A stretch of DNA of 54,874 bases from Rhodobium orientis (GTDB lineage: Bacteria; Pseudomonadota; Alphaproteobacteria; Rhizobiales; Rhodobiaceae): positions 1 to 54,874 of the forward strand of contig NZ_NPEV01000039.1 of the NCBI RefSeq assembly GCF_003258835.1, in the 5' to 3' direction. This document shows, one piece after another, positions 43,066 to 53,933 of the stretch. Within the stretch, counting starts at the first letter, position 1; each line of letters opens with the position of its first letter. The position numbers were made by a program, and so were the translations under genes. Below the pieces are notes generated by a model. That model was not told the origin of the DNA and searched no databases. It saw nothing but the letters and a program-made list of their open reading frames with translations.

Positions 43066-43215
43066 TCTAAAGCCCATCTCAGACGCATCGGCGCAAGGAC
43101 ATTCGATGCCCTCATCTCCGCCCTCGGCGACATCTGCGATCTCTTCGACCCCGAAGAATGCTTCAACTTCCTCAAAGCGTCAGGATATGTCGCAGATTAA
43201 ACGCAAAGCGCTCTA
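43066..43215 (+). mobile_element. truncated IS630-type element, right end only
   Basis: The sequence encodes the C terminus of an IS630-type transposase (KAHLRRIGARTFDALISALG, then FDPEECFNFLKASGYVAD and TAA at 43198-43200), followed by the IS end aacgcaaagcgctc and the TA dinucleotide typical of IS630 targets at 43214-43215. The upstream part of the element is missing; the 218 bases 42848-43065 show no gene. The last 85 bases match the inverted 54790-54874 segment at 84 of 85 positions. Confidence 0.75.
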
Positions 43216-43703
43216 AAGGCCACCTGTAGGCAGATCGATTTCGAAATTTGCGGCAAGGACACGTAGCTGGCTGGCGCGCCCGAAAACTTCGGGGGGCGGA
43301 AGCGTCTGCGGCGAAATTCGTCGGAATCTATTCGCCCGACCAGAGTCACAGCATTTGATGCCGATTATCGACTCTGTATGGACGTAACATGAGAGCGAAA
43401 AGTGCGCGTCATGCGACTCTCGTTTTCATCTCTGCACCGGGGTTGTCGCCGGCCTCAGTCATCGGTGCGGAGTATCAGGGTAACGGACCGGCACCCCAAC
43501 CGGAATATCTACTGCATGCTCCCGAGCATGAAACGGATCAGGAAACAGGTAGCAATTCAGCGGATAATATCAGGATTAGGAAGTTGGAATGTGTGGCAAG
43601 GACAAATCGACAGGATAGGGAAGACCTAACCCTTACCGATTGGGAGAAATCGGTATCCGCCTTCCGGTGAGGATGAAAAGTCCAAACCGGAGGGCTTCAG
43701 AAC
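43216..43703. other. 488-base gap without a supportable gene
   Basis: Two overlapping plus-strand frames of 75-93 codons exist here (about 43389-43670), but neither has a ribosome binding site, a recognisable motif or a sensible composition. I see no repeat or RNA gene. It is probably the margin of the island. Confidence 0.35.
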
Positions 43704-44033
43704 TCACTGAAAGTCAGCAACATGACGCACCTTTCGAAACGTGGTGCCCCTTGCGCGTTCCCTGCGCATGATTTCGCGCCGCACCCTCCGCCAACGGCCC
43801 TGCTCGAAAGTGTCGGAGCGATACCATGCCGCATGTTCTTCAATGCAGGCCGTGTCAAAGGCGCGATCATCGTCCATTGCCCATAACCTATCAGCTTCGG
43901 CGACGATTTCGTCGCGCGGGATCAGACCGGGCCGGATGGACCCTTCCCAAAATCCCCATGCGAAAGCGCCCCAGATCGGGGAAAGGCACAGGAACCAAAT
44001 AGCCGGTTCTAGCCATGATCGCCAATCAGACAT
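43704..44033 (-). CDS. small protein with N-terminal membrane segment, island-associated
   Basis: A protein of about 109 residues with one hydrophobic segment (LEPAIWFLCLSPIWGAFAWG) followed by a polar, charged domain: RPGLIPRDEIVAEADRLWAM, IEEHAAWYRSDTFEQGRWRR, VRREIMRRERA. Similar short proteins with an FEQGxWRRVRRE motif are, as I recall, common in integrative elements, with no known role. It diverges from the xre gene across about 95 bases, so it may share control with the R-M operon. The start could also be the ATG five codons upstream, at 44048. Confidence 0.6.
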   Translation of the reverse strand: MSDWRSWLEPAIWFLCLSPIWGAFAWGFWEGSIRPGLIPRDEIVAEADRLWAMDDDRAFDTACIEEHAAWYRSDTFEQGRWRRVRREIMRRERARGTTFRKVRHVADFQ

Positions 44034-44053
44034 GGATTTCGAGGGCATCCGTT

Positions 44054-44092
44054 TACTACATAAAGTTCTATCTCTACAACAAATAGTACATA
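44054..44092. promoter_or_regulatory. direct repeats in the xre upstream region, candidate operator
   Basis: TACTACATA (44054-44062) and TAGTACATA (44084-44092) match at 8 of 9 positions and start exactly 30 bases apart, about three helical turns, placing them on one DNA face. They sit between the divergent small gene and the xre start at 44128. This is the position expected for an operator of the XRE protein. Confidence 0.4.
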
Positions 44093-44127
44093 GCCGGAAC
44101 GGAGTCTATGCAGAACAGAATGTTCGC

Positions 44128-44475
44128 ATGGGCATTTTTGCAAAAAGGCTCCGAGAGCGAGCCGATCAAATGGGAATTTCAAACTCAGAAGCCGCGCGAC
44201 GAGCGGGGTTGGAGGAGCGCAGATATGGTCACTATATCGCCGGTCGGCGGGAGCCGGATTTGACGACGCTGACGAAGATCGCCGAAGTGTTGCAGACTAC
44301 CCCCAACTGGCTACTCGGGGTTGCTGGTGCGCATGAAGATGATCCTGAGAAAGCAGCGTTCATTGACCGATTTGCAAACGCGGCAAAAGGCATGAACGCT
44401 GAAGAACTCGAATTGTTCGTTATCCAAGCCGAGGCTATCGCCGCTAGGAAAAACGCAAAAGGGAAAGAAAAATAA
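44128..44475 (+). CDS. XRE-family helix-turn-helix regulator at the head of the R-M operon
   Basis: A 115-residue regulator. The HTH spans about residues 6-62: [39 protein letters not shown] and [20 protein letters not shown]. The helical C terminus ([20 protein letters not shown]) probably forms a dimer. Its stop and the hsdM ATG overlap by one base (TAATG), so it is co-translated with the R-M genes and likely acts as the controller (C-protein-like) that delays restriction after entry into a new host. I took the ATG at 44128 because the domain begins directly after it; the frame is open far upstream. Confidence 0.85.
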   Translation: MGIFAKRLRERADQMGISNSEAARRAGLEERRYGHYIAGRREPDLTTLTKIAEVLQTTPNWLLGVAGAHEDDPEKAAFIDRFANAAKGMNAEELELFVIQAEAIAARKNAKGKEK

Positions 44476-46073
44476 TGGCGAACGGGCGCAATGGTAATGG
44501 CGATTTGAACTTTGAAGCGGACCTGTTCAAGGCAGCGGACAAGCTCAGGGGCAATCTGGAGCCATCCGAGTACAAGCATGTCGCGCTCGGCCTGATCTTC
44601 CTGAAATATATCTCTGAAGCCTTCGAAGCTCAGCGCAAAAAGCTGGAGCAGGAAGAGTTCGCCGATTTGGAGGACCCGGAAGAGTACCTGAAAGATCGTG
44701 TATTCTGGGTACCCGACATCGCCCGCTGGTCCTATCTGAAGGATAACGCCCGCGCCCGCGACCTAAAGATCATCGATCCAGTCACCAACAAGGAAAAGAA
44801 GGTCGATATCGGCGGTCTGATCGACGCCGCCATGGAAGCCATCGAGAAGGCCAACAGCACCACGCTGAAGGGTGTTCTGCCCAAGGACTATGGCCGTCCG
44901 GCGCTCGACAAGGAGATGATCGGCGATCTGGTCGAGTTATTCTCCGATGTGACCATGCATGTGGAAGGCGAGAAAGCGCGCGACCTGTTGGGTAGGGCCT
45001 ACGAGTATTTCCTGTCGGGCTTTGCCGGAGCAGAAGGACGGCGCGGCGGCGAGTTCTTTACCCCCCGCTCGGTCGTGCGCGTCATGGTCGAGATGCTAGA
45101 GCCTTACAAGGGCCGCGTCTATGACCCCTGCTGCGGTTCAGGGGGCATGTTCGTGCAGTCGGAAAAGTTCATCGAAGACCATTCAGACCAACAGCATGTC
45201 GAAGAGGCCAAGCGGCAAATCTCAATCTATGGGCAGGAGCGCAACCACACCACTTGGAAGCTCTGCAAAATGAACCTCGCCGTTCGCGGCATCGATGCTG
45301 ATATCAAGTGGAACAACGAAGGCTCCTTCACCCGCGACGAGTTCTCCAACACCTATTTTGATTTCATCCTCGCCAACCCGCCCTTCAACGTGTCGGATTG
45401 GTGGCGCGAAAGCCTCGCGGAAGACATCCGCTGGACTGAGTTCGGCACCCCGCCGCAGGGCAATGCCAACTACGCATGGCTCAGCCACATCTACCACCAC
45501 CTTGCCCCACGCGGCACAGCGGGCGTGGTGCTGGCCAATGGTTCGATGTCTTCACAGCAATCGGGCGAGGGTGAAATCCGGCGCAAGATGATCGAGGAAG
45601 ATGCTGTCGACTGCATGGTCGCTCTGCCCGGCCAGCTGTTTTATTCTACGCAAATTCCCGCTTGCCTGTGGTTTCTTGCCAAGAGCAAGAGCGCCAATGG
45701 CCACCGTGACCGGCGTGGTCAGTTTCTGTTCATTGACGCGCGCAAACTGGGCGTAATGGTCGACCGTACGCGGCGCGAGTTCACGCCCGAGGATATCGAA
45801 AAGATCGCTGGTACCTATCATAGCTGGCGCAACAAGGACGGCGGCTATGAGGACGTGCCGGGATTTTGCAAATCGGCAAGCAAGGAAGAGGTGTCCAAGC
45901 ACGGCTACGTACTTACGCCGGGCCGATATGTCGGGGCCGAGGATGCCGAGGATGACGGCGTGCCGTTTGAGGAGCGGATTAGCAGCTTACGTCACACCTT
46001 AAAGGCTCAGTTCGAACAAGCCCGAATTCTCGAAAGCCAGATCACGACAAATCTCTTGAGGCTTGCGGAATGA
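44475..46073 (+). CDS. hsdM: type I restriction-modification system, methyltransferase subunit HsdM
   Basis: A 532-residue N6-adenine DNA methyltransferase. The N-terminal HsdM helical bundle ([20 protein letters not shown], then [20 protein letters not shown]) is followed by the SAM site [16 protein letters not shown] near residue 217 and the catalytic [10 protein letters not shown] near residue 301. It forms the M2S1 methylase with HsdS and the full restriction complex with HsdR. Its stop overlaps the hsdS start (ATGA). The frame is intact and motifs are complete, so it should be active. Confidence 0.96.
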   Translation: MANGRNGNGDLNFEADLFKAADKLRGNLEPSEYKHVALGLIFLKYISEAFEAQRKKLEQEEFADLEDPEEYLKDRVFWVPDIARWSYLKDNARARDLKIIDPVTNKEKKVDIGGLIDAAMEAIEKANSTTLKGVLPKDYGRPALDKEMIGDLVELFSDVTMHVEGEKARDLLGRAYEYFLSGFAGAEGRRGGEFFTPRSVVRVMVEMLEPYKGRVYDPCCGSGGMFVQSEKFIEDHSDQQHVEEAKRQISIYGQERNHTTWKLCKMNLAVRGIDADIKWNNEGSFTRDEFSNTYFDFILANPPFNVSDWWRESLAEDIRWTEFGTPPQGNANYAWLSHIYHHLAPRGTAGVVLANGSMSSQQSGEGEIRRKMIEEDAVDCMVALPGQLFYSTQIPACLWFLAKSKSANGHRDRRGQFLFIDARKLGVMVDRTRREFTPEDIEKIAGTYHSWRNKDGGYEDVPGFCKSASKEEVSKHGYVLTPGRYVGAEDAEDDGVPFEERISSLRHTLKAQFEQARILESQITTNLLRLAE

Positions 46074-47407
46074 GTGTTTCCGTACTCGCCGACTTGTTAG
46101 AATTCACACGCGATGGAGAGTGGGGAAAAGGCGAACCCGACGCCGGGCTCGTTGAAGTCGGGATTATTCGGGGCACTGACTTTAGCAATGTCCGGTATGG
46201 AGACCTTTCCAGCATTCCGAAGCGCTATGTGCGGTCGAGTGTTGTCGAAAAGAAGAAGCTACGATCCGGCGATGTTCTGATTGAAACCGCAGGCGGAACG
46301 AAAGATCAGCTCACGGGCCGAAGCGTCTTTCTCAATGAAAGTATTTTTCGAGGCAGCGAACGACCGCTTCTTTGCGCGAGCTTTGCAAGATTTCTCCGAA
46401 TTCGCGAAGGTTCGGCAGATGCACGCTACATATTTTGGAAGCTGCAAGACGAATATATCAGAGAAGAATTGCTGCCATTCCATGTTCAGCATACGGGAGT
46501 TGCGCGCTTCCAATATACTCAGTTCGCTACAACACATGCACTTGAACTCCCAGACAGCTTAGACGAGCAGGAGGAGATTGGCTCAGTCCTCTCTGCCCTC
46601 GATGACAAGATTGAGCTGAACCGGCGAACAAATGAGACGCTGGAGGCTTTGGCACAGGCGATCTTCAAGGACTGGTTCGTCGATTTTGGCCCAACCCGCC
46701 GTAAGCATGAAGGCGTAACCGATCCCGTCGCCATTCTCGGCGGTCTCATCACCGACCCCGCCAAAGCCGTCGCCCTCGCCGGACTGTTCCCGGACAGATT
46801 CGGCGATGATGGTTTGCCCGAGGGGTGGGAAGACAAAGGTTTGAATGAAGTTGCAGAATTTCTAAACGGCGTCGCCCTGCAGAAATTCCCACCAACCGGC
46901 GACGACGACCTGCCTGTCATCAAGATTGCCGAGCTTCGCGGAGGGATCACAACAAAGACCAACCTCGCGAACCGTTCGATTGCGGACAAGTATCTGATCA
47001 AAGATGGGGATTTCCTGTTCTCGTGGTCGGGCAGCCTAATGGCGAAATTCTGGACCGAAGGCGAAGGAGCATTGAATCAACACCTTTTCAAGGTGTCATC
47101 CGCCACCCATCCGCGATGGTTTTACTCCCAATGGGTGCATCACCACCTGCCTGAGTTCCAGACGATTGCCGCCTCCAAGGCAACAACGATGGGCCATATC
47201 CAGCGGGGCCATCTGTCGGCGGCGCGCGTCATTGCTCCGCCGGAACCAATGCTTGGGGCGATGACCGAAATCATCGAGTCGCTGGTTGAGCGTACCATTC
47301 ACAACGACCTCGAAAACCGCACTCTCGCTGAAACCCGAGATTATCTCCTGCCAAAACTCATGTCTGGTGAAGTGCGGATGCGGAATGCCGAAAAGCTGGT
47401 GGAATGA
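46070..47407 (+). CDS. hsdS: type I restriction-modification system, specificity subunit HsdS
   Basis: A 445-residue specificity subunit with two target-recognition domains (about residues 1-165 and 250-390). They are separated by the conserved coiled region [40 protein letters not shown], and closed by a second one, [20 protein letters not shown]. The two TRDs set the two halves of the split recognition sequence. The order and length are standard. It overlaps hsdM by four bases, and the SIR2 gene begins four bases after its stop, so the operon continues without a break into non-R-M genes. Confidence 0.94.
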   Translation: MSVSVLADLLEFTRDGEWGKGEPDAGLVEVGIIRGTDFSNVRYGDLSSIPKRYVRSSVVEKKKLRSGDVLIETAGGTKDQLTGRSVFLNESIFRGSERPLLCASFARFLRIREGSADARYIFWKLQDEYIREELLPFHVQHTGVARFQYTQFATTHALELPDSLDEQEEIGSVLSALDDKIELNRRTNETLEALAQAIFKDWFVDFGPTRRKHEGVTDPVAILGGLITDPAKAVALAGLFPDRFGDDGLPEGWEDKGLNEVAEFLNGVALQKFPPTGDDDLPVIKIAELRGGITTKTNLANRSIADKYLIKDGDFLFSWSGSLMAKFWTEGEGALNQHLFKVSSATHPRWFYSQWVHHHLPEFQTIAASKATTMGHIQRGHLSAARVIAPPEPMLGAMTEIIESLVERTIHNDLENRTLAETRDYLLPKLMSGEVRMRNAEKLVE

Positions 47408-47410
47408 TCG

Positions 47411-48436
47411 ATGGAATATTTCCGCCAGCGTTTCATTGATGACCTCAACAGTAGCGGCTCGGTCGAAGTCGCAGGCTTCACGTGGGAGAGCGCTGAGGTG
47501 TTCAAGACAATGGCGGAACACGATTATGAGGCAACGTTCACGGTCTACGTTCAAGATCAAATCCAACAAGCCAAGGATCGTGTCGCGGAGTTCCTCGGTG
47601 AAAATGGATGCCTTGACCGCTTCCGCACGCTGACCGCTCGTAAGCAAAACGGACAGATTTTCCCGTTCATTGGTGCGGGCATGTCCATCGCGAGCGGCTA
47701 TCGGCCTTGGGGTGCGTTCCTGCTTTCGCTCTTACCTGATGCGCCTCAGATCAGAGCCGATGTCGAAGCGATGCTGACGCGCGGCAAATATGAAGAAGCC
47801 GCACAGCTTGTGCATGACACGCTTGGCCCGGGTGTGCTTGCCGAAGAAATCAACAACCAGCTTGGACGGCATCGTCCAAATGCAGCCGGCCCTGTTTGTC
47901 TCCTGCCCAGCTTATTTCAAAACGAGGTACTGACGACCAATTTCGACTACGTCCTGACGCATATCTACCATGGAGCCGCGATCCCCTTTTCCAACGAGTT
48001 TTGCGGACAGCGTCTACGTGAAGCCCGCCAGCGGCTAGGAAACGACCCGCACTGCTTATTGCGGCTACATGGCGAAGCCGATGCGCAGGACGGCAGGGTG
48101 CTCACGCAGGCGGAATATGATGCAGCGTATAATGGCGGCGTAACATTAACCGGCATCCTCGGGGCTCTGATCGGCACAAGAAGCTTGCTGTTCATGGGTT
48201 CCAGTTTGCAATCAGACCGGACCTATTCAGCTCTTTGCGATATCCGCGCACAGAACGCCGATGCACCCGTGCGCCATTATGCTTTTCTACCTTGCCCCGT
48301 TGAGAACGACCGAGCGGCACGCCGAGCCTTTTTAGCCGAAGCCGAAATCCACCCGATCTATTATCCGGCGGACGACCACGACCAATATATTGAAGACCTG
48401 TTGATTACACTGATGGAGGGCGGGCTGGATGACTGA
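47411..48436 (+). CDS. SIR2-like (probable NAD-degrading) defence effector
   Basis: A 341-residue protein. The N-terminal ~80 residues are of unknown type; the rest is a SIR2 fold. It shows QIFPFIGAGMSIASGYRPWG (the GAG nucleotide loop, residues about 83-102), VLTTNFDYVLTHIY (the TTNFD block, near 175), CLLRLHGEAD (the catalytic-type His) and SLLFMGSSLQSDRTY (the GxS motif). SIR2 domains in phage defence (Thoeris, DSR, SIR2-HerA) usually deplete NAD+ after sensing infection. It lies between hsdS and hsdR, four bases after hsdS and overlapping the DUF262 gene by eight bases. Its expression is therefore tied to the R-M complex. How it would be triggered is not evident. Confidence 0.84.
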   Translation: MEYFRQRFIDDLNSSGSVEVAGFTWESAEVFKTMAEHDYEATFTVYVQDQIQQAKDRVAEFLGENGCLDRFRTLTARKQNGQIFPFIGAGMSIASGYRPWGAFLLSLLPDAPQIRADVEAMLTRGKYEEAAQLVHDTLGPGVLAEEINNQLGRHRPNAAGPVCLLPSLFQNEVLTTNFDYVLTHIYHGAAIPFSNEFCGQRLREARQRLGNDPHCLLRLHGEADAQDGRVLTQAEYDAAYNGGVTLTGILGALIGTRSLLFMGSSLQSDRTYSALCDIRAQNADAPVRHYAFLPCPVENDRAARRAFLAEAEIHPIYYPADDHDQYIEDLLITLMEGGLDD

Positions 48437-50255
48437 ACAAAGCATCATCTCCGACGACATGACACTGAAGCGGATGTTTCAGGATTTCTACCGGGTACCT
48501 GACTATCAGCGGGAATATGTCTGGGGAGAGACCAACCCCAAGGGGGAAGGCGGTGAGGAAGTCGACCAATTCCTTACTGACATCTACACCGAATATGAAA
48601 ACGCCACCAAGGACTTTGCGCCGGAATATTTCATCGGGACAATTGTTGTCTGCAAAGACGCCAATGATGTTCTCGAGCTGATCGACGGTCAACAGCGCAC
48701 TACCACAGCTTATTTGACGCTTTGCGCACTTCGGGACGCATTGGTTGAGCTTGAACAGAGCCTTCCCGAAGAACTCAAAGGTCAAATCGCATCAAGCACT
48801 GTGGATTGGCAGGGAGAGAGTATCGCGCGCTATCGGCTGGAGCTGCAATACGAGGATTCTGGCGGCATCCTCGTTCAATATGCTGAGGGAACGGGCAAGG
48901 ATGCGAACAAGGAGCAGACGCGCTCCATTCGAAACATCGGTAACGCTTATCAGACGGTCCGCGAATTCATTTCCTCCACGCTGGAAGGCGATCCCGCTGC
49001 GATCCGTAAATTCCATGGCTATTTGACCAACAAGGTCAAAATCATCCGCATCCAGACGCCGACGATTGCGAAGGCGCTTAAGATATTCGAGACGATCAAC
49101 GATCGTGGCGTCGGACTCGACGCCATGGACCTTCTCAAAAACCTTCTTTTCATGAATGCGAAGGAGAGCGAGTACACCAAGCTAAAAGACATCTGGAAGC
49201 AGTTGACGGACGAAATCTACAACGCCCGCGAGAAGCCGTTGCGGTTTTTGCGCTACTATCTCCTCGCTAGCTTTGATGTGGACAGCAAGCTTCGGGAAGA
49301 GGTCATCTATGACTGGTTCCTAAAGAACGAAAAGCTGACCAAGCACGCAAGCGAGCCGACCAAGTTTGCGAACAAACTGTTGGATGCGGCAAAGGCTTAC
49401 AGAAACTTCGCTTCGAACCGGAATGCGTCTGGCGGGATCGAAAGGGGCATTGGCAACACGCGGCTGCTTGGCGGCAAGTCAATCAAGCAGCACTTCATAA
49501 TTCTGATGGCCGGGCGGCACCTAACGCCATCGAACTTTGCCAATCTTTGCGACGAGATTGAGAAGACGATGTTTGTCTGGCTTATCACAGGGACGCCGGG
49601 CAAAGAGTACGAGCGCCGGATTGTGGATGCGGCGCATGAGTTGCGAACCACGTCCGACGACGAATTTGATCAGTTTATTCTCGATCACTTCAAGAAGGAA
49701 CGAGAGAGCCTCGCAACTCATTTCTCGGCCCGACTTCAAACGCTGAAATTTGGAGACACCCGCCAGTTCCGTATCCGGTACCTATTGGCGAAGATCACCC
49801 AGCACGTGGACTTGCAGGCCTACGGACCTAGCCAAGGTCGAGACGATTTAGAAGACTATGTTTCCGGCGGAAACGACATAGAGCACATTCTTCCTGACAA
49901 TGGGGATGGCGACGCGCTCTCTGAATTCGGAGACGGCGGCGATGATCAGGAGATCATCCAACGGCTTGGAAATCTACTGCTTATCGAAAAATCCATCAAT
50001 CGAGCGATCCAGAACGGAAAATACTCCGAGAAGATTAAGGTCTATCCGCAATCTAAATACCTGCTGACGCGCTGTCAGGCGAGCAAACAAAGCGGCCAAG
50101 TTGGCGTTGCAGACAAGATCACCAAGGCGGCAGAATCGCTAGAGGTTTTTCCAGTCTGGAATTCCACATCCGTGGAGGACAGACAGAAGTTCCTGACACG
50201 GCTAGCCACAGACGTGTGGGACGTGAAGTCAGGTAAAGCGGCGGGGCCGGCATGA
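48429..50255 (+). CDS. DUF262/DUF1524 (GmrSD-like) nuclease, putative type IV restriction
   Basis: A 608-residue protein joining DUF262 and DUF1524 parts. DUF262 shows [15 protein letters not shown] near residue 20 and the nucleotide-hydrolysis motif [15 protein letters not shown] near residue 85. The middle has a helical [20 protein letters not shown]. The DUF1524 HNH-like motif, [14 protein letters not shown], is near residue 482, and [20 protein letters not shown] follows. GmrSD enzymes cut glucosylated or other modified phage DNA using NTP; this single-chain form resembles that architecture. Its start overlaps the SIR2 gene and its stop overlaps hsdR by four bases (ATGA), embedding it in the type I R-M operon. 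It would complement R-M by attacking modified DNA that HsdR cannot cut. Confidence 0.86.
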   Translation: MTEQSIISDDMTLKRMFQDFYRVPDYQREYVWGETNPKGEGGEEVDQFLTDIYTEYENATKDFAPEYFIGTIVVCKDANDVLELIDGQQRTTTAYLTLCALRDALVELEQSLPEELKGQIASSTVDWQGESIARYRLELQYEDSGGILVQYAEGTGKDANKEQTRSIRNIGNAYQTVREFISSTLEGDPAAIRKFHGYLTNKVKIIRIQTPTIAKALKIFETINDRGVGLDAMDLLKNLLFMNAKESEYTKLKDIWKQLTDEIYNAREKPLRFLRYYLLASFDVDSKLREEVIYDWFLKNEKLTKHASEPTKFANKLLDAAKAYRNFASNRNASGGIERGIGNTRLLGGKSIKQHFIILMAGRHLTPSNFANLCDEIEKTMFVWLITGTPGKEYERRIVDAAHELRTTSDDEFDQFILDHFKKERESLATHFSARLQTLKFGDTRQFRIRYLLAKITQHVDLQAYGPSQGRDDLEDYVSGGNDIEHILPDNGDGDALSEFGDGGDDQEIIQRLGNLLLIEKSINRAIQNGKYSEKIKVYPQSKYLLTRCQASKQSGQVGVADKITKAAESLEVFPVWNSTSVEDRQKFLTRLATDVWDVKSGKAAGPA

Positions 50256-53200
50256 GCGGCTTTTCCGAAGACACTGTCGAGCAGGCCGGCATCGAGACGC
50301 TGAAGACACTCGGTTGGCTCTATCTGCACGGCAGCGTTATAGCTCCGGACGGAGCATCACCCCAACGCCCGTCCTACTCCGAGGCCGTGCTACTCAAGCG
50401 CCTTGAGGCTTGGGTTGAGCAGATCAACCCCGATGTGCCCGATGAGGTACGCGCCGAAGCGATCCGGCGAGTGCTGACCAGCCGGACCCACGACGCTGTC
50501 GAAGAGAACCGGCGCATTCACGCACTGATCACGGAGGGTGTGACCGTTGAATATCGCTCAGAGGAGCGCATCGTCGGGGAAAAAGTCTGGCTGATCGATT
50601 TCGAGAATCCAGATGCCAATGACTGGCTTGTGGTCAATCAGTTTACGCTGATCGAAGGACGCAAAAACCGTAGGCCAGATCTCGTCCTTTTCGTCAATGG
50701 TTTGCCTCTGGCCGTTCTTGAGCTGAAAAACCCCGGCGACGAGAATGCGACCCTCACGGCGGCGTTCAATCAGATCGAGACCTACAAGCGCGATATCCCC
50801 TCGCTGTTTCGGACGAATGCAGTTCTCGTCACCTCAGATGGCATCAAGGCCCGTGTCGGTTCGCTAACCGCTCAGGAAGAGCGTTTCATGCCTTGGCGCA
50901 CTGTGGAGGGCACAGATTACGCGCCACCCGGCACGCCGGAACTCGACACTTTATTGCAGGGTGTTTTCGAGCGTCAGCGGTTCCTGAAACTCATTCGGGA
51001 TTTCACAGTTTTCGGTGATCGCGGCGATGGCCCCTTCAAGATCATTGCCGGATACTATCAGTTCCACGGCGCACAGAAGGCTATCCGGGAGGCCATTGAC
51101 GCATCGAGTCCGGAGGGCGACCGCAAGATCGGCGTGATCTGGCATACTCAAGGCTCAGGCAAGAGCTTCCTTATGGCGTTCTTTGCTGGTTTGGCGGTCC
51201 GTTCGGTCGAGCTGCAAAACCCAACGCTGGTCATTCTGACGGATCGGAATGACCTCGACGATCAGCTCTTTGGCACGTTTAGTCTGTGCCGCGACCTCAT
51301 TCGCCAGCGTCCAGAGCAGGCCGAAAACCGCGAAGACCTGAAGCGCCTGTTAGAGCGATCAGCGGGCGGTGTGATCTTCACCACTGTTCAGAAGTTCCTG
51401 CCGGTCGGAACCGAAGAAAGCTTCCCGCTTCTGACTGATCGTCGCAATGTCATTGTCATTGCTGACGAAGCACACCGCACCCAATACGGGCTCGATGCGC
51501 GCCTTGATACAAAGACCGGCATCCGCCGCTACGGCTATGCGCATTATATCCGCCAAGCGTTGCCCAACGCTTCCTTCATTGGCTTCACAGGAACGCCTGT
51601 TGAAGGTGAGGACCGAAACACGCCTGCGATCTTCGGCGACTACATAGACGTCTACGACATCTCGCGCGCGGTAGAAGACGGTGCGACCGTTCCGATCTAC
51701 TATGAAAGCCGCTTGGCCCGCATCGAGTTGGACGAGGACGAGAAACCGAAAATCGACGTCGAAGTTGAATCGCTGGTCGAAGACGATACGCTAACCGAGG
51801 CGGAGAAATTCAAAGCCAAATGGGCGACGGTAGAAGCGCTGGTTGGTGCCGAAAAGCGGCTCAGTTTGGTTGCGTCCGACCTTGTCGCGCACCTTGAAGC
51901 ACGTCTTGCCTCATTGGACGGAAAGGCGATGGCGGTTTGCATGAGCAGGCGTATCTGCGTCGAACTCTATGAAGAGATCATCAAGCTAAGGCCTGACTGG
52001 CATTCTGAAGATGATGCCGAAGGCGCAGTCAAAATCGTTATGACCGGCGCGGCATCCGATCCGTTGAGCTGGCAGCAGCACATTGGCAACAAGCGACGGC
52101 GCGACCTGATTGCGAAGCGGGCCAGAGACCCGAATGACCCGCTTAAACTCGTCATCGTACGCGACATGTGGCTCACCGGTTTTGACGCGCCTTGCATGAA
52201 CACGATGTACGTCGACAAGCCTATGCGAGGTCATGGACTGATGCAGGCGATTGCCCGAGTCAATCGGGTATTTCGCGACAAACCGGGCGGTCTCATCGTC
52301 GATTATATAGGCATCCTCCAGAACCTGAAAAACGCACTTAAGGATTATAGCCCGACAGACCAAAGCAAGACTGGTATCCCGGAAGACGAGGCCGAAGCTG
52401 TCACGCAAGAAGCCTTCCAGCGGGTAAAGGCTGTTTTTCATGGGCACGACTATCAAGCCGGTTTGACGGGAGCACCACAAGAGCGCTTGAAAGCTGTCGC
52501 AGGTGCTATCGACTGGGTGCTCAAGTGGCAGGAGGAGGAAGCTGGAAAGGCCACGAACGATGAAAGCCGAAAGCAGGCGCATCGTGCCTACCAAGATTTG
52601 GTCCTCGCCCTGACCAAGGCCTATGCTCTGGCGTCCGCCAGCGATGCGGCAGCCGCAATCCGCAATGAGGTTGGCTTCTTCCAAACAATCCGCGCAGCAA
52701 TTGCGAAATCCACTGCCACGGGAGCCATTTCACAGTCTGACCGAACATTCGCGGTTCAACAGCTTATTGATCGCGCGGTCGCATCCACCGAGATCATAGA
52801 TGTGCTTCACGCTGCCGGGATTGAAAGCCCCGATATCTCGATCTTGTCGGATGATTTCCTCGCTGAACTTCAGGGAATGGAACGAAAGAACCTTGCCCTA
52901 GAGGCGCTGCGAAAGCTGCTGAACGGCGAGATCAAAAGCCGGATGCAATCCAACGTGGTCGAAAGCCGCACCTTCTCAAAGAGACTGGAAGAAGCGGTTG
53001 CACGGTACCATTCCAACGCTATTTCGGCGGTGGAAATGATCAACGAATTGATTGCCCTTGCAAAAGACCTGCAAGCCGCGAGAAAGCGAGGCGAAGAACA
53101 AGGGCTATCGGGCGAGGAGATCGCCTTCTATGACGCGCTGGCGCAAAATGAGAGTGCCATTGAAGTGCTCGGAAACGACACGCTTCGCTTGATAGCTCAT

Positions 53201-53386
53201 GAACTCCTTGAGCAGCTTCGGCAAAACGCGACGGTTGATTGGCATAAGAGGGAAAGCGCCCGGGCAAGGATGCGAGTACTAGTAAAACGCATCCTGAAAA
53301 AATATGGCTATCCCCCCGATCTTGCCGAAGACGCGGTGAAGCTCGTGCTGGAACAGGCGGAGGCGCTTCTGCGGCAGGTGGGATGA
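50252..53386 (+). CDS. hsdR: type I restriction-modification system, endonuclease subunit HsdR
   Basis: A 1044-residue restriction subunit. The PD-(D/E)xK nuclease is visible as [20 protein letters not shown] near residues 140-157. The SF2 translocase has Walker [18 protein letters not shown] near residue 297, the Walker B/DEAH box [14 protein letters not shown] near 403, and the TGTP motif [16 protein letters not shown] near 448. A helical C terminus binds the methylase. It translocates DNA when the target is unmethylated and cuts on collision. Coupling to the DUF262 gene (ATGA overlap) keeps it in the same transcript. Motifs and length are normal. Codon use is less GC-rich than the chromosome upstream (hand count 55% GC over 48961-49020 within this operon). 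Confidence 0.95.
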   Translation: MSGFSEDTVEQAGIETLKTLGWLYLHGSVIAPDGASPQRPSYSEAVLLKRLEAWVEQINPDVPDEVRAEAIRRVLTSRTHDAVEENRRIHALITEGVTVEYRSEERIVGEKVWLIDFENPDANDWLVVNQFTLIEGRKNRRPDLVLFVNGLPLAVLELKNPGDENATLTAAFNQIETYKRDIPSLFRTNAVLVTSDGIKARVGSLTAQEERFMPWRTVEGTDYAPPGTPELDTLLQGVFERQRFLKLIRDFTVFGDRGDGPFKIIAGYYQFHGAQKAIREAIDASSPEGDRKIGVIWHTQGSGKSFLMAFFAGLAVRSVELQNPTLVILTDRNDLDDQLFGTFSLCRDLIRQRPEQAENREDLKRLLERSAGGVIFTTVQKFLPVGTEESFPLLTDRRNVIVIADEAHRTQYGLDARLDTKTGIRRYGYAHYIRQALPNASFIGFTGTPVEGEDRNTPAIFGDYIDVYDISRAVEDGATVPIYYESRLARIELDEDEKPKIDVEVESLVEDDTLTEAEKFKAKWATVEALVGAEKRLSLVASDLVAHLEARLASLDGKAMAVCMSRRICVELYEEIIKLRPDWHSEDDAEGAVKIVMTGAASDPLSWQQHIGNKRRRDLIAKRARDPNDPLKLVIVRDMWLTGFDAPCMNTMYVDKPMRGHGLMQAIARVNRVFRDKPGGLIVDYIGILQNLKNALKDYSPTDQSKTGIPEDEAEAVTQEAFQRVKAVFHGHDYQAGLTGAPQERLKAVAGAIDWVLKWQEEEAGKATNDESRKQAHRAYQDLVLALTKAYALASASDAAAAIRNEVGFFQTIRAAIAKSTATGAISQSDRTFAVQQLIDRAVASTEIIDVLHAAGIESPDISILSDDFLAELQGMERKNLALEALRKLLNGEIKSRMQSNVVESRTFSKRLEEAVARYHSNAISAVEMINELIALAKDLQAARKRGEEQGLSGEEIAFYDALAQNESAIEVLGNDTLRLIAHELLEQLRQNATVDWHKRESARARMRVLVKRILKKYGYPPDLAEDAVKLVLEQAEALLRQVG

Positions 53387-53418
53387 GCAGCATGCTCTTG
53401 CTCACCAAGGAAAGCGCC

Positions 53419-53480
53419 GTTTGCCTCCCTCGGAACCGCCTTCCTTCGCTTGTGCGAAGGCGGCTCCGAGGAAAGCAAAC
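53419..53480 (+). terminator. long hairpin after hsdR, probable terminator
   Basis: The left arm starts GTTTGCCTCCCTCGG (53419) and continues ACCGCCTTCCTTCG. The right arm is CGAAGGCGGCTCCGAGG, ending AAAGCAAAC at 53480. The stem of about 26-28 pairs with few mismatches lies 33 bases after the hsdR stop. There is no long T-run, so the stem may block the operon's transcript by strength or protect its 3' end. The rest of the gap to the integrase (548 bases in total) contains only the tRNA fragment described below. Confidence 0.6.
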
Positions 53481-53709
53481 TCTCTTATATCCCTATCTCT
53501 AACTCTATCTTGTGGCCGCAGCAGTGCGGCGGTCTGGGATGCATTCGGTGGCAGGTCAGGTGGGCGACGCGAATTCACAGGAAAAGCGGCAGAAAACGGC
53601 GGATTTTCTCACAACCAGAATGGGGCGAAATCTCAGCCCGGCGTGCTACGCCGGTGCTACCCGGAGCATTTCGGCAGAACCGCATAACCTTCTAAGTCAT
53701 TGAAAATAT

Positions 53710-53754
53710 TGGTGCACCCGACAAGATTCGAACCTGTGACCTCTGCCTTCGGAG
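53710..53754 (-). repeat. 3' half of a tRNA-Arg(CCG) gene, probable integration attachment site
   Basis: Read on the minus strand this is the 3' half of a tRNA from the anticodon loop to CCA: ctCCGaaggcagaggtca, then the T-loop ggttcgaat, and gtcgggtgcacca. It matches the usual alphaproteobacterial tRNA-Arg with anticodon CCG, with one T-stem change. The 5' half is absent; the sequence right of 53754 departs at once. Such 3' fragments are the duplicated ends left when a tyrosine integrase inserts an element into a tRNA gene, and an integrase gene starts 180 bases away. Confidence 0.75.
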
Positions 53755-53933
53755 AATGGATAGTGGGCCTTGCCGAAACTATCCGATTTTATCCGAATGC
53801 ACGCTATGACGTTGAAATACAAAAAGAAGTTTGCTTCGCAACTGTGCCGTCGATACGATGCAGCGGCTGATACCTCTCCCTGTCGTGCTTACGCTTGGCT
53901 TACGCGAGGGGTCTGTCCGCGAGGTGCCGAAGC

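Noticed and set aside
43389-43670. Small plus-strand genes of 75-93 codons
   Set aside because: Two overlapping frames, neither with a ribosome binding site, motif or convincing composition.
53710-53790. Complete tRNA gene
   Set aside because: Only the 3' half is present; no acceptor 5' strand or D-arm can be formed from the sequence to the right of 53754.
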